Numbered from the stretch's first letter, positions 23,941 to 32,435 are shown. The stretch: 64,000 bases of DNA from CALJTV01 sp036821185 (GCA_036821185.1 DAISKD010000001.1:248001-312000); one strand, 5' to 3'. The notes: generated by a model from the sequence alone, not told the origin. Translations and numbers: made by a program.

Positions 23941-25167
23941 CTATGTGGGTAGTTCGACCTCACCTTTTACCCAAGGGTGCCCTACTCGGTTGAGAAACTC
24001 CACCAGCTCCTCAACGTTTTTGACGTCCTCCTCGGTAGCTATCTTGTCGTAGAGGTCTTCAGGAATAGCATCCCGGTACTTCTCTTTTATCTCCTTAGGC
24101 ATCCAGACACACCGTCTGATACCTCCGTCAGCTTGAAGGAACTTGGGGGACCTCAAATACTCAAGCGCCATACCTAGGAACCCCTCAACCTGCCTGCCAC
24201 CGCTGGTATCCGCCGCCATGGTAGAGAAAGGAACACCCACCACAGTGGGGCCGACGAAATCGCGATGCACCAGTCCAAAGGCATCGACCTCAGGAATATA
24301 GAACCAGATGGCTTGAAAACAACCGCAGGAGGTATGTGGATGTTCAAAGGCACTATGTAGATAAACGCGGTTGTAGGTTCCCATGGACTTCACCGCTGCC
24401 AGCTCATTACATCCGCTATACTCGCCCCTTATCGGGTCAAGGCACTCACCTTTCTTGACCTCCTGTACTGGTCCCTCGGGGTCAAGCTTGTAGGCAGCCC
24501 TACCATCAAACCAGCTAATCGCACCACAATTCGCCACCCGTTCCGGCGTAGCTATGCAAATATGTGTAGGCGCAAAACTCTGACAAAGGGCACAGCTATA
24601 AAACTCTTCGACATCTTTTTCCCTTAAGCCCCTTGCCCTCTCATCCCTAGCCTTATAGACCTCCCGAGCCTTCTCTACAAGTTCTTCGACTTTCTTCTCA
24701 TCGGTTACAAAAGTGATAGAAATCTTCTCAATCACGTCCAGCTCAGAAGTGAACAAAAACATCAATATTTTGCCCACTTCCACAAGGGAGTTAAGTCCTT
24801 TATTGTAGGAGTCCTTGCTTATCCTGATCCAGATATCATCCCTTTGGTTCATGTGATATAAGCCTTCAATATAGTTAGCATAGAGATGTATCCGCCTTTC
24901 CAGGACCGGCTCCATATCCTTTTCCAGTTTCTCGCCGGCAACATCTATCATCAGCCCCAAAGGATAACTGCCATCTTCCTTCATATCCTTAATATCAGGA
25001 CCGATTACCTCTATCTTCTCATGCTCCACTTCGTCCAACCCCTTTAAGGTGACCAGCTCAAACTTATTCCGTACTTTTGGTCCCCCGAACTCAACATAAA
25101 GGTCGGCTTTTCTAATTACCTCGCCCTCGTACTGGGGGCCGACATCTACCGGGAAAATACCTGCCAT
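23941..25167 (-). CDS. cdhC: Acetyl-CoA synthase, short archaeal-type (ACDS beta, CdhC)
   Basis: 408 residues. Condenses a methyl group from CFeSP, CO and CoA into acetyl-CoA. All A-cluster ligands are visible: cysteines at 192, 195, 204 and 214 (spacing C-x2-C-x8-C-x9-C) and the nickel-binding C-G-C at 281-283. Bacterial AcsB has about 730 residues because of an extra N-terminal domain that contacts CODH; this protein lacks it, as archaeal CdhC does. It lies between cdhB and acsC. The ATG at 25167 has a purine-rich AGGAGGC upstream. Confidence 0.96.
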   Translation of the reverse strand: MAGIFPVDVGPQYEGEVIRKADLYVEFGGPKVRNKFELVTLKGLDEVEHEKIEVIGPDIKDMKEDGSYPLGLMIDVAGEKLEKDMEPVLERRIHLYANYIEGLYHMNQRDDIWIRISKDSYNKGLNSLVEVGKILMFLFTSELDVIEKISITFVTDEKKVEELVEKAREVYKARDERARGLREKDVEEFYSCALCQSFAPTHICIATPERVANCGAISWFDGRAAYKLDPEGPVQEVKKGECLDPIRGEYSGCNELAAVKSMGTYNRVYLHSAFEHPHTSCGCFQAIWFYIPEVDAFGLVHRDFVGPTVVGVPFSTMAADTSGGRQVEGFLGMALEYLRSPKFLQADGGIRRCVWMPKEIKEKYRDAIPEDLYDKIATEEDVKNVEELVEFLNRVGHPWVKGEVELPT

Positions 25168-25171
25168 TTTT

Positions 25172-25726
25172 TTATGCCTCCTTCTGTTTTAGATTTTCAA
25201 TAATTTTGTCCAGAAACTCCTTCCATTGCTCATCCTTGCGGAAATTGGGGAGGGAGTAACTGGCATTTGGAAAATAGTACTTACATAAGGTCATGGTCTT
25301 AAGATGTGGTGCAAAGTGCTTCAGTGTGGATAGCCCTTGCTCACCAAGATCCGACCTGATGCCAAGGAAAATGACAAGGTCGTGATTACCTTCCTTCTTT
25401 ACTCCACGCCAACCGGGGTCTTTAAGATGATTAATAATCTCGATCAGGTCATAGCTACTGGCAGGTTGCACACCCAGCTCTAGCAGTTTCTTCTGAGTGT
25501 GCGCCGTAGCGCAAATAGGGATATCGGCTGCCCGGGCAATGTCCACAGCATACTCTGCAAGCAGTCTCCCTCCGAGAGAGATGCTCAGAATTCTGGGGCC
25601 GAGGACAAAAAGCGGCCTGTTTGCCCGCTTGATCAAGTGGGCATACTCGCCTGGGTCTTCAATGATCCTCGCTGCTTTGGTGCCGGTCAACACGTTGACC
25701 CGATGATACGGCAAAGTCATAGTCAT
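25172..25726 (-). CDS. cdhB: CODH/ACS complex epsilon subunit (CdhB)
   Basis: 184 residues. The sequence follows archaeal CdhB: a DHS-like fold with KRANRPLFVLGPRIL, then KDPGWRGVKKEGNHDLVIFLG and a C-terminal TMTLCKYYFPNASYSLPN. CdhB forms an alpha2-epsilon2 complex with CdhA and is absent from bacterial CODH/ACS of the AcsA type. The ATG at 25726 has GGAGG 6 nt upstream; the GTG just before it is too close. It ends 4 nt before cdhC. Its presence supports an archaeal-type complex. Confidence 0.92.
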   Translation of the reverse strand: MTMTLPYHRVNVLTGTKAARIIEDPGEYAHLIKRANRPLFVLGPRILSISLGGRLLAEYAVDIARAADIPICATAHTQKKLLELGVQPASSYDLIEIINHLKDPGWRGVKKEGNHDLVIFLGIRSDLGEQGLSTLKHFAPHLKTMTLCKYYFPNASYSLPNFRKDEQWKEFLDKIIENLKQKEA

Positions 25727-25737
25727 CACAAGCCTCC

Positions 25738-26436
25738 TTACAGTGCTATTTTAGCGATCTTCAAAGCACCCTCAACTGCCAGCTTGGTCATCAAGCCAGC
25801 GCGATGCATTAGAGTGTCACCGAATTCCTGATCCATATTCATCGTCGCCAGGCAGGGATATTGGTGATGTAACAGCCCCGCCTTCTCCACCACATCCCTA
25901 TCCCAGACGCCAACCAGCCCTTCTGTCACATAAGATGTGCAGCCACAGGGGGCACCCCTGACAATATGAACGCTCTTCACTTTATTTCTATCCATCTCTA
26001 TTTCCACTGTCGGTCTACCAAAATATCTGGCAAACTCACGGATGTAAGGGTTTTGAGCGTCCTTTTCTGTCAACGTGCAGAAAGGTACCGGATATACCAT
26101 CTCCACACCCTGGGAAGCTAGCTTTTGCTTGATCTGCCTGGCTAGCCCAGGAGGTAACCAGGCTCGGTTATCCGTCGGTGCGATAACCGCCCTGACTCCA
26201 CTCCTTGCAACCAAGTCCGGTATCATCTGGGCAACACCAGGATGTTCACCTAAAGATATTAGCAGATCGGCTTGTGGCAGCTCTCTGGGTAAGAACTGTT
26301 CGGCATCATCGATTATGCTCGGTAGCTCAGCTGGAAAAGTGTATATAAAAATTTCCCAGTCTGCCGGCGCGTACTTTTTAATATTATCGGCAATCCGCTG
26401 ACCGTAATGTCCCTGTATTGCAATTAAAATACGCAC
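25738..26436 (-). CDS. DUF166 family protein in the CODH/ACS operon
   Basis: 232 residues. The start MRILIAIQGHYGQRIADNI and the cysteine-containing VRGAPCGCTSYV with a later HHQYPCLATM match the DUF166 family as I know it, mostly from methanogens and other anaerobes. The function is unknown; some annotations call it thymidylate synthase-like on weak grounds. The conserved cysteines suggest metal or cofactor binding. It lies between cdhA (15 nt gap) and cdhB (11 nt gap), so it is expressed with the complex and may serve assembly or cofactor supply. Confidence 0.78.
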   Translation of the reverse strand: MRILIAIQGHYGQRIADNIKKYAPADWEIFIYTFPAELPSIIDDAEQFLPRELPQADLLISLGEHPGVAQMIPDLVARSGVRAVIAPTDNRAWLPPGLARQIKQKLASQGVEMVYPVPFCTLTEKDAQNPYIREFARYFGRPTVEIEMDRNKVKSVHIVRGAPCGCTSYVTEGLVGVWDRDVVEKAGLLHHQYPCLATMNMDQEFGDTLMHRAGLMTKLAVEGALKIAKIAL

Positions 26437-26451
26437 TACCTGCCTCGCATA

Positions 26452-28758
26452 TTAATGCACTACAGCATCAATAGGTACCTCAGAAGGATACGTCCCTATC
26501 AAAGTAGGCAAACTAAGCACCGGTTTCTCTTTCCATCCTACCTTCTCTAAATAGGCCATAACCTCTTTCTTGAAGAAGATAGGAATATCAGTAGTTCGCC
26601 TTATGTAAAGATGTAGGTCGTCAGGCAAGGTACCCAGATACTGCTTGTGTAACCCGATATAATGGGTCAGTTTAATCTGGCGTCCCTGAGGGGTGTCATT
26701 TTTCCGGATGCACAGTTTAGCTAAGGTTACCACTGCCCTTTCTTTAGATTCAACAACTGTGATCAGGTGTTCAGGAGAAGGTTCTTGAGTGTCCACCAGC
26801 TTTTTCTCCCTGCCATCCATAACTGTCCAGTCGTCTTCCTCTTTGCGGCTCAAATATAGTCTGCGATATTTAGACGAATGCGGGCCCACCACTACCGGGA
26901 TACCGAGGCGATTACAGCCAGTGGCAATTGTAGCTGCCTTCAGAGAATAGGCACCCCAGGCGAGGCCACAAGCACCGACACGATTCAAAATGTAGTCGGC
27001 AATTACCTCATAGTTACCTCTGAGCGGCAATGTGGCAAAGATATTAGCAATCTTGATAGCCGCCCCGGTTATGTGTGAATTTGCCACACAGGAGCCGACA
27101 TTGACCACGCCACCAGCATCAAAGTCGGGTGGGTATTTCTCATAGAGAGTCCTACCATCTTTGTCTTTCTTCATCCCCGCCACCATAGCCGAACAGCCAC
27201 TCAAAACCACTATATACTTCCGCTTGGCAAATTCCTCAGCTATCTCAGCTATTTCCTCGATCTCCTCGGGAAAGTTAGAACAACCGACAATAGCGATAAC
27301 GCCGGGGATGGTTCCCAGAACTATCGGAGCGCCTACCTTGCGGATCTCTGTGTCCATAATCGGGCCCCGTCCTGCCCTTATCTTCCACTCCTCCCAGCTA
27401 GCTGCCGCCTGCATCATCTTGAAGATGGGCACATGCCTGGGACATTCCTGCTCGCACTTACCACAGCCAATACACTTCTCGAACACTTTCACCAATGGTT
27501 GAATATTGCCATTCTTTGCCGCTTCGATAGCATCTCCCACCGGCAGAAGATTAGGGCAAACTTGACTGCACAGATTACACAGCCTGTGATCTTTAGCTAG
27601 CTCTGGGACTTCCTCCGGCTTCACCAAGACCTTGTTCCTCTTGGGCGCCAGCTCCAGGGCCACTCTCACCGCCACTTCTGCAGCCTTCTCAGGGTCAAAT
27701 ATCAACACCTGCTTACCACGATCCACCATATCTCTGACTATCCCATCAGCTTCCCTTTTTGTCACGTCCTCAAGCCCATAACAGACTTTATCGGTGGTGG
27801 CTATCAGTGCCGAGCCCGCTTTGGCTGCTTCTATAGGCATGTCAGTCCTGATACATTGCTCATCGGTAACGATGACATCGGCAATGCCACATCTGATAAA
27901 GAAAAGCTGCCGAGATAGCGGGCCCACCACCTTGGCCCTATCGCTATACCTGGTCACCTCCAAGGCAGTACAACAGATACCGGCAACTTCGACCTTATCC
28001 TGCAGACCATTCGCATTTATATAATCAACAATTGGGACCGCGGTAACCGGATTGTGCCCCACCAGAAGTATCACTGGCTTTGTCCTATCCACCGCTCCCC
28101 ATCCCAAGCCAACCAAAGGGGTATCAGCTTTAGACGTTGGATAGTTGAAGCCCACTATCTGAGCGATGTCAGCAACCTCCATGCCCACATGGTCTAACAT
28201 GGAAATGTGTAGGGCTTTCGATTCATAGTCCAGAGCAGAACCTTCCTGTCCGGTATGCAACGATGATACGGCGTGAATGAGCTGGCTTTCGACGTAATCA
28301 AGGGCTTTCTCCAGATCCCCTAGTGTCTCAGGTTTAAGGCCTAATACCGTCCTTATATGTGGCGCTTCCACAAGTATCTGGTCACCCAGGTTAATCTTGT
28401 AATCTGGGCCCAGCCTCTCTATTAGATAATGCAACACATGACGAGCATGGCCTGCATGCGCTGACATGCCCATGCAACAAGCAAGCAACACAATCCTAGC
28501 CTGCTGTGTTGCAATATCAATGCCACAAGCACCCCTTTTGTCGCCGGTAAGATCGCACTTTCCATAAGTGCAGAAGCAACACAAATCACAGAACGGTGCG
28601 TAGAAGGGTTTATAAGTCTTGAGCAATCTTAAATCCCAGTTCCTAAGATCCGGCAGCGCAGGCATCGGCGTGTGCCCGATCGGTTCCCATTTATCTTCGG
28701 CTCTAATTATCTTGTATACTTCGTCCTTCCGTGTTCTCTTCTTTTCAGACACCTTCAT
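26452..28758 (-). CDS. cdhA: CO dehydrogenase catalytic subunit, archaeal-type (ACDS alpha, CdhA)
   Basis: 768 residues. Interconverts CO2 and CO at a Ni-Fe-S C-cluster. The N-terminal cysteines (C-DL-CC-FC-TYGKC) supply the B- and D-cluster ligands. Two ferredoxin-like motifs, CNLCSQVCP and CIGCGKCEQECP, lie in the middle; these are characteristic of archaeal CdhA and absent from bacterial AcsA/CooS of about 630-670 residues. Downstream C-cluster segments include VGCSNFPEE, GSCVANSH and ACGLAWGAYS. AAAGGAGA precedes the ATG. An internal promoter lies in the 80-nt gap upstream. Confidence 0.96.
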   Translation of the reverse strand: MKVSEKKRTRKDEVYKIIRAEDKWEPIGHTPMPALPDLRNWDLRLLKTYKPFYAPFCDLCCFCTYGKCDLTGDKRGACGIDIATQQARIVLLACCMGMSAHAGHARHVLHYLIERLGPDYKINLGDQILVEAPHIRTVLGLKPETLGDLEKALDYVESQLIHAVSSLHTGQEGSALDYESKALHISMLDHVGMEVADIAQIVGFNYPTSKADTPLVGLGWGAVDRTKPVILLVGHNPVTAVPIVDYINANGLQDKVEVAGICCTALEVTRYSDRAKVVGPLSRQLFFIRCGIADVIVTDEQCIRTDMPIEAAKAGSALIATTDKVCYGLEDVTKREADGIVRDMVDRGKQVLIFDPEKAAEVAVRVALELAPKRNKVLVKPEEVPELAKDHRLCNLCSQVCPNLLPVGDAIEAAKNGNIQPLVKVFEKCIGCGKCEQECPRHVPIFKMMQAAASWEEWKIRAGRGPIMDTEIRKVGAPIVLGTIPGVIAIVGCSNFPEEIEEIAEIAEEFAKRKYIVVLSGCSAMVAGMKKDKDGRTLYEKYPPDFDAGGVVNVGSCVANSHITGAAIKIANIFATLPLRGNYEVIADYILNRVGACGLAWGAYSLKAATIATGCNRLGIPVVVGPHSSKYRRLYLSRKEEDDWTVMDGREKKLVDTQEPSPEHLITVVESKERAVVTLAKLCIRKNDTPQGRQIKLTHYIGLHKQYLGTLPDDLHLYIRRTTDIPIFFKKEVMAYLEKVGWKEKPVLSLPTLIGTYPSEVPIDAVVH

Positions 28759-28798
28759 ATTAGGTCTCCTTTCATATATGTAGTATTATTCCTTTTAA

Positions 28799-28827
28799 AT
28801 TTTACCATAATTAGGAATGATTATCAA
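28799..28827 (-). promoter_or_regulatory. Internal promoter before cdhA with Fur-box-like sequence
   Basis: On the minus strand TTGATA (28822-28827), a 17-bp spacer and TAAAAT (28799-28804). The overlapping 15-mer at 28812-28826 reads TGATAATCATTCCTA, matching the Fur-family half-site TGATAAT exactly and the second half at 5 of 7 positions. Iron-responsive control of cdhA is a guess. Confidence 0.5.
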
Positions 28828-28838
28828 TTTCTTAATTT

Positions 28839-29744
28839 TCACAACTTACCTTCCAGGACCTCTCTCAATATTTTCAGGCTTTGCGGCAACCGCAGCACCA
28901 CAATATTGGCGCCGGCAAGCAACAGGCTTATGGCACTGACAAGTTCCCACAATAGCCCTTGTTTCTCATTCTCTTTTGCCTGCTTCGTCTTGGCACACTC
29001 ACTAGCCAGGTCAGCTACAATAGGCATCTGCATGGTATTATCACCAAACATGATACCGATATGCTTGGTCCTTTCCATAATAGTGAAGCTATACTCCATG
29101 CCGTAGCCTAAGGCTGAACTTAAAGGATCAATCACTATGCGCTCTTTAGGAAATGATTTCAGTAGCTTTACGTTCAGTTCCTTTTCTAGATTTATGTCAA
29201 GTGGACTTTGTGTTATTATGCAATGCCCATGATCCAGTGCCGCTTTACTTATAGGCTCGTAGTTCTCCTTGACCACTGGGCCTAGAAGAAGGACTTCGCC
29301 AGTGCAAGTCTCTGCCACTTTTGTCAGTACCTCAATATCTTTGGTCTCATCCCCAGACCCATATACAATTAGCGGCGACCTCATCGCCGAAGCCACCCTT
29401 TTAACCGTTTCTGCAGCCTTGTCCCCTGAAACGTTCTGCCCCGATGGGTCGGTACTAACTAGGCGAAGACAGACGAGGTCAGCACCGAGTTCTAACGCCC
29501 TGTTTGCCCAGCGAACCGGATCAGAGACAACATCTTTGTAAGGCTCTATTTCCCACGATGCCCAACCCGTTGGCGCACTATCGAGCACCTCCAAAGCTAA
29601 CCTGGGAGGGTTAGCAATCGTACCCTCAAAAAAATGAAATGGTAAAACGTTTTCGCCGCCAATTTTAAGTGCTTTTTCGCCCTTCCCTATAACTACCTCA
29701 GCCACCCTACCTGTATAGCTTTCTACCGGTGCTTTATAGTCCAT
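28839..29744 (-). CDS. acsD: Corrinoid iron-sulfur protein small subunit (ACDS delta)
   Basis: 301 residues, a TIM-barrel protein typical of AcsD/CdhD. Recognisable segments include the N-terminal GGENVLPFHFFEG, the ADLVCLRLVSTDPSG strand and the C-terminal IGIMFGDNTMQMPIVADLA. It forms the CFeSP heterodimer with the gamma subunit and receives the methyl group from AcsE. It follows acsE by 19 nt and precedes cdhA by 80 nt, the gap that holds an internal promoter. Confidence 0.94.
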   Translation of the reverse strand: MDYKAPVESYTGRVAEVVIGKGEKALKIGGENVLPFHFFEGTIANPPRLALEVLDSAPTGWASWEIEPYKDVVSDPVRWANRALELGADLVCLRLVSTDPSGQNVSGDKAAETVKRVASAMRSPLIVYGSGDETKDIEVLTKVAETCTGEVLLLGPVVKENYEPISKAALDHGHCIITQSPLDINLEKELNVKLLKSFPKERIVIDPLSSALGYGMEYSFTIMERTKHIGIMFGDNTMQMPIVADLASECAKTKQAKENEKQGLLWELVSAISLLLAGANIVVLRLPQSLKILREVLEGKL

Positions 29745-29763
29745 GATCCATCTCCTTCTTGAT

Positions 29764-30642
29764 TCATCCCTCTAACCAGGCATGGGAGTAGAGTGTCTCT
29801 CCCATCAATACCCTGGTGGTCTTGACGTAGTCCTGCTCCTGCTTGGAAAGGGAAGACATGTCTATTGGCTCACCGTCCATCGCCTTGTAAATGAGCTCAA
29901 CTATGTGTGGTAGTTCCCCCCTGTTTAGCCTGACCAGCTCTTGGTCCAGTGTGTCAGCGATCGCGGAATAGAGGCCATAGCGCCCCAGCATAACCATGTA
30001 AGTCCTGTTGAGGATGCCCCTAAGTTCCTCCGGAGTGCCATTAGACACATTCGACAACCCTACTGTGGATTTCACGCCTGGCAGCAAGTCAGGGAGTATC
30101 TTAATAAACTCGAGTGCTTCTCGCACCTGCTTCTGGTCTGCGCTTACCGGCAAAATAATGGGGTCAACCCAGATATCCTCATTAGGAATGCCAAGCTCGT
30201 TGGCATAAGCCACCGTCTCCATAATGCTCTCAGTTCTGGAATCTATATCGGGCGGGCAACCTTTGTCAGTCAGCACCGATATGACCACGTCGCAATTGTA
30301 CTTCTTAGCCAGTGGTAACATCTCAGCCTTGCTATCCGTCCTGCCAGAAGCCGAATTGAGCAAAGGGCGCTTCTTGCACGCCCTTAAACCTGCCTCCATT
30401 GCTATCGGATTCAAAGTATCAATGGACAATGGTAAATCGGTGACCTCTTGGACTACATTCACCAACCACTCTGTCATCCCCACCGGGTCCCTCTTCGCCG
30501 GACCAAGGTTCAAATCTATGTAATCTGCTCCTGCTTCGGCTTGGGCCTTAGCTAACTCCTGAATTACAGCGGCATTCCTGTCTCTTACAGCTTCGCTCAC
30601 ACGCCGGGAAATTATGTGTATACTTTCGCCGATCAAAACCAT
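29764..30642 (-). CDS. acsE: Methyl-THF:corrinoid iron-sulfur protein methyltransferase
   Basis: 292 residues from the ATG at 30642, which has AGGGGG upstream; the in-frame ATG 27 nt earlier adds no family sequence. It is a pterin-binding TIM barrel: IGESIHIISRRV at the start, ADYIDLNLGPAKRDP (pterin-binding region) and LPLSIDTLNP. AcsE transfers the methyl group of methyl-tetrahydrofolate to the cobalt of CFeSP, linking the methyl and carbonyl branches. It is the first gene after a good promoter and heads the CODH/ACS block. Confidence 0.95.
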   Translation of the reverse strand: MVLIGESIHIISRRVSEAVRDRNAAVIQELAKAQAEAGADYIDLNLGPAKRDPVGMTEWLVNVVQEVTDLPLSIDTLNPIAMEAGLRACKKRPLLNSASGRTDSKAEMLPLAKKYNCDVVISVLTDKGCPPDIDSRTESIMETVAYANELGIPNEDIWVDPIILPVSADQKQVREALEFIKILPDLLPGVKSTVGLSNVSNGTPEELRGILNRTYMVMLGRYGLYSAIADTLDQELVRLNRGELPHIVELIYKAMDGEPIDMSSLSKQEQDYVKTTRVLMGETLYSHAWLEG

Positions 30643-30685
30643 AGAAGCCCCCTTTGTTGCATTAGTCAAAGCAAACCGAATACGT

Positions 30686-30714
30686 ATTGTAGCATTACAT
30701 CATAGGGCAGTCAA
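30686..30714 (-). promoter_or_regulatory. Promoter of the acsE-CODH/ACS operon
   Basis: Minus strand: TTGACT (30709-30714), a 17-bp spacer and TACAAT (30686-30691), about 45 nt before the acsE ATG. It lies between the LuxR-type regulator and acsE, so the CODH/ACS block can be transcribed apart from the upstream hydrogenase block. Confidence 0.7.
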
Positions 30715-30794
30715 CCGCAAATATACTTGACTCCAGCACCAACAATCAGGCAAAGACGCTTGGTGAAATTTACGCAGTTGAAGTTTACCACCGG

Positions 30795-31472
30795 CTAATC
30801 GGAGTCCATCTCGCGCACTGTAGCAGCCAGACCATGTTGAACAGCATAAGCAGCCAGATGTTGCCGGTTCCGTAACTGCAGCTTGCTGAGGATGTTCTTG
30901 ATATGGACTTTGGACGTATTGTCAGTAATAGACAGCTTTTGAGCTATCTCTTTATTTGTCAACCCGTTGGCTACCAGTCCTACTATCTCCAACTCTCTAG
31001 CAGAAAGGCAGGGCTTGCCTTCTGTGCTCCTACGCCCTTTGGTATCATGTCGCAAAACCAGCTCCCTAGGTGGTTTTACAGAGGTCGAAGGGATGATCAC
31101 AATCTCTCCTCTGGCAATAAGTTCGATGCACTTGATCAAGTCTTCCACCGATATACCTTTGCTTAAGTATCCTCGAGCGCCCTGCTCCATGGCAAAAAGG
31201 AGCTCTTCCTCACTACCCTCATCAGTGAGAACGGCTATTTTTGTCTGGGGGTACAGTCTACTGATTTTCCGGGTAGCCACCAAGGCATCTGCCACCAAGG
31301 GATTAGTATCTATAATTATCAGGTCGGGCTTGGTCTCTTTAACTTTGGTCGGTGCTTGTCTGCTGCTGCACTGGGAAACCACATTGATGTGCGGTTGCTC
31401 TTTCAACAGCCTTAGTAGCCCCTCACGAAAAATCTCTCTGCCCCCAGCCAGCAGAACTTTTATCTCACGCAT
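30795..31472 (-). CDS. LuxR/NarL-type regulator with degenerate receiver domain
   Basis: 225 residues from the ATG at 31472 (AAGGAAG 5 nt upstream). The N-terminal 120 residues follow the response-regulator receiver fold: IIIDTNP holds the phosphoacceptor-position aspartate, then VLTDEG and YLSKG with the conserved T and K. The acidic pair that binds magnesium near residues 10-11 is replaced by GG (LLAGGREIFREG), so ordinary phosphorylation is doubtful. The C-terminal HTH is intact (LSARELEIVGLVANGLTNKEIA, then KVHIKNILSKL). No histidine kinase gene is adjacent. Its position just before the acsE promoter suggests that it controls the C1 genes. Confidence 0.9.
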   Translation of the reverse strand: MREIKVLLAGGREIFREGLLRLLKEQPHINVVSQCSSRQAPTKVKETKPDLIIIDTNPLVADALVATRKISRLYPQTKIAVLTDEGSEEELLFAMEQGARGYLSKGISVEDLIKCIELIARGEIVIIPSTSVKPPRELVLRHDTKGRRSTEGKPCLSARELEIVGLVANGLTNKEIAQKLSITDNTSKVHIKNILSKLQLRNRQHLAAYAVQHGLAATVREMDSD

Positions 31473-31543
31473 AGCTCTTCCTTGCCACAACCCTATTCTT
31501 CTCTGTAACCCACCTGGTAAGTGCTCTCATGCAAGTCTAACAC

Positions 31544-31563
31544 TTGACTAATAAACAAGTCAA
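31544..31563. promoter_or_regulatory. 20-nt palindrome upstream of the LuxR-type gene, possible operator
   Basis: TTGACT and AGTCAA are exact inverted arms around an 8-nt AT-rich centre. On the minus strand the distal arm reads TTGACT and could be a -35 box, though the matching -10 (TTAGAC) is poor. It lies about 70 nt upstream of the regulator start, so autoregulation is possible. Confidence 0.4.
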
Positions 31564-31643
31564 AAATACCACTGCCGCACCTCCATAAACCTACAAGGGT
31601 AAGAGTTCAATCCCGACCCTGACTCTAAATGGAGCATCTGGTA

Positions 31644-32435
31644 TCAGCAAGACGCCGGAGCGTCGACAACCGAATTTGTTAGTACCCCAACGCCCTCGAT
31701 CTTAACTTGCACAACATCGCCGGATTTGAGGGGGCCCACGCCGGCAGGCGTACCCGTAGCAATAACATCCCCGGGAAGAAGCGTCATGACGTGCGAAATG
31801 AAGCTTACCAGCTCCGGTATACTAAAAACCAGCTCCTTAGTAGAGGCTGATTGCTTCAGCTCACCGTTGACATACGTTTCTAACCTGAGATCGTCAGGTG
31901 AAACATCTGTGTCTATCCACGGGCCCAATGGAGCAAAGGTGTCGTAGCCTTTCGCCCTGGTCCATTGACCGTCAACAGCCTGCGCCTCACGATCAGAAAC
32001 ATCGTTGAAACAGGTATAGCCAATGATATATTCTGCTGCCTTCTCTGCTGACACATTCTTTGCCTTCTTGCCAATAACCACCGCGAGTTCACCCTCGTAA
32101 TCAACACGTCGGCAACCACGAGGCAATACAATGCTATCACAGGGCCCAATAACAGCAGAAGCAGGTTTTAGGAAGATAAGTGGCACAGAAGGTACAGTCA
32201 GTCCCATCTCCTCGATGTGGCCTCGATAATTAAGCCCTAGACAAACGATCTTTGAAGGGACGCAAGGGGGCAATAGCTTAACATCGCTTAAGCGATAACA
32301 GACACTGTCGAAGTACGAAATCCCGTGTGAGCGTGCGAATTGAAGAAACGGATTGCGACGCAGGCGTCGCACTTCATCACCGAGCAGGACGCCATAGCCT
32401 ATTTTCCCAGCCGCATAAAAACGGACTATGCGCAA
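31644..32435 (-). CDS. Fumarylacetoacetate hydrolase family protein (short form)
   Basis: 263 residues, a standard single-domain FAH enzyme. The N-terminal lead ends in KIVCLGLNYRGHIEEMG. Metal ligands are in VDYEGELAVVIGKKA and FNDVSDREAQA; the loop GTPAGVGPL and the ending VEGVGVLTN complete the signature. Such enzymes include oxaloacetate tautomerase/decarboxylase and acylpyruvase; GTPAGVG-type members often act on oxaloacetate or acylpyruvates. It lies after metF in the C1/hydrogenase run, where it has no obvious pathway role. Confidence 0.9.
   Translation of the reverse strand: MRIVRFYAAGKIGYGVLLGDEVRRLRRNPFLQFARSHGISYFDSVCYRLSDVKLLPPCVPSKIVCLGLNYRGHIEEMGLTVPSVPLIFLKPASAVIGPCDSIVLPRGCRRVDYEGELAVVIGKKAKNVSAEKAAEYIIGYTCFNDVSDREAQAVDGQWTRAKGYDTFAPLGPWIDTDVSPDDLRLETYVNGELKQSASTKELVFSIPELVSFISHVMTLLPGDVIATGTPAGVGPLKSGDVVQVKIEGVGVLTNSVVDAPASC

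Noticed and set aside
31580..31630. tRNA-like 3' segment with GTTCAATCC
   Set aside because: No acceptor, D or anticodon arm can be formed with the flanking bases, and the T-arm stem does not pair.
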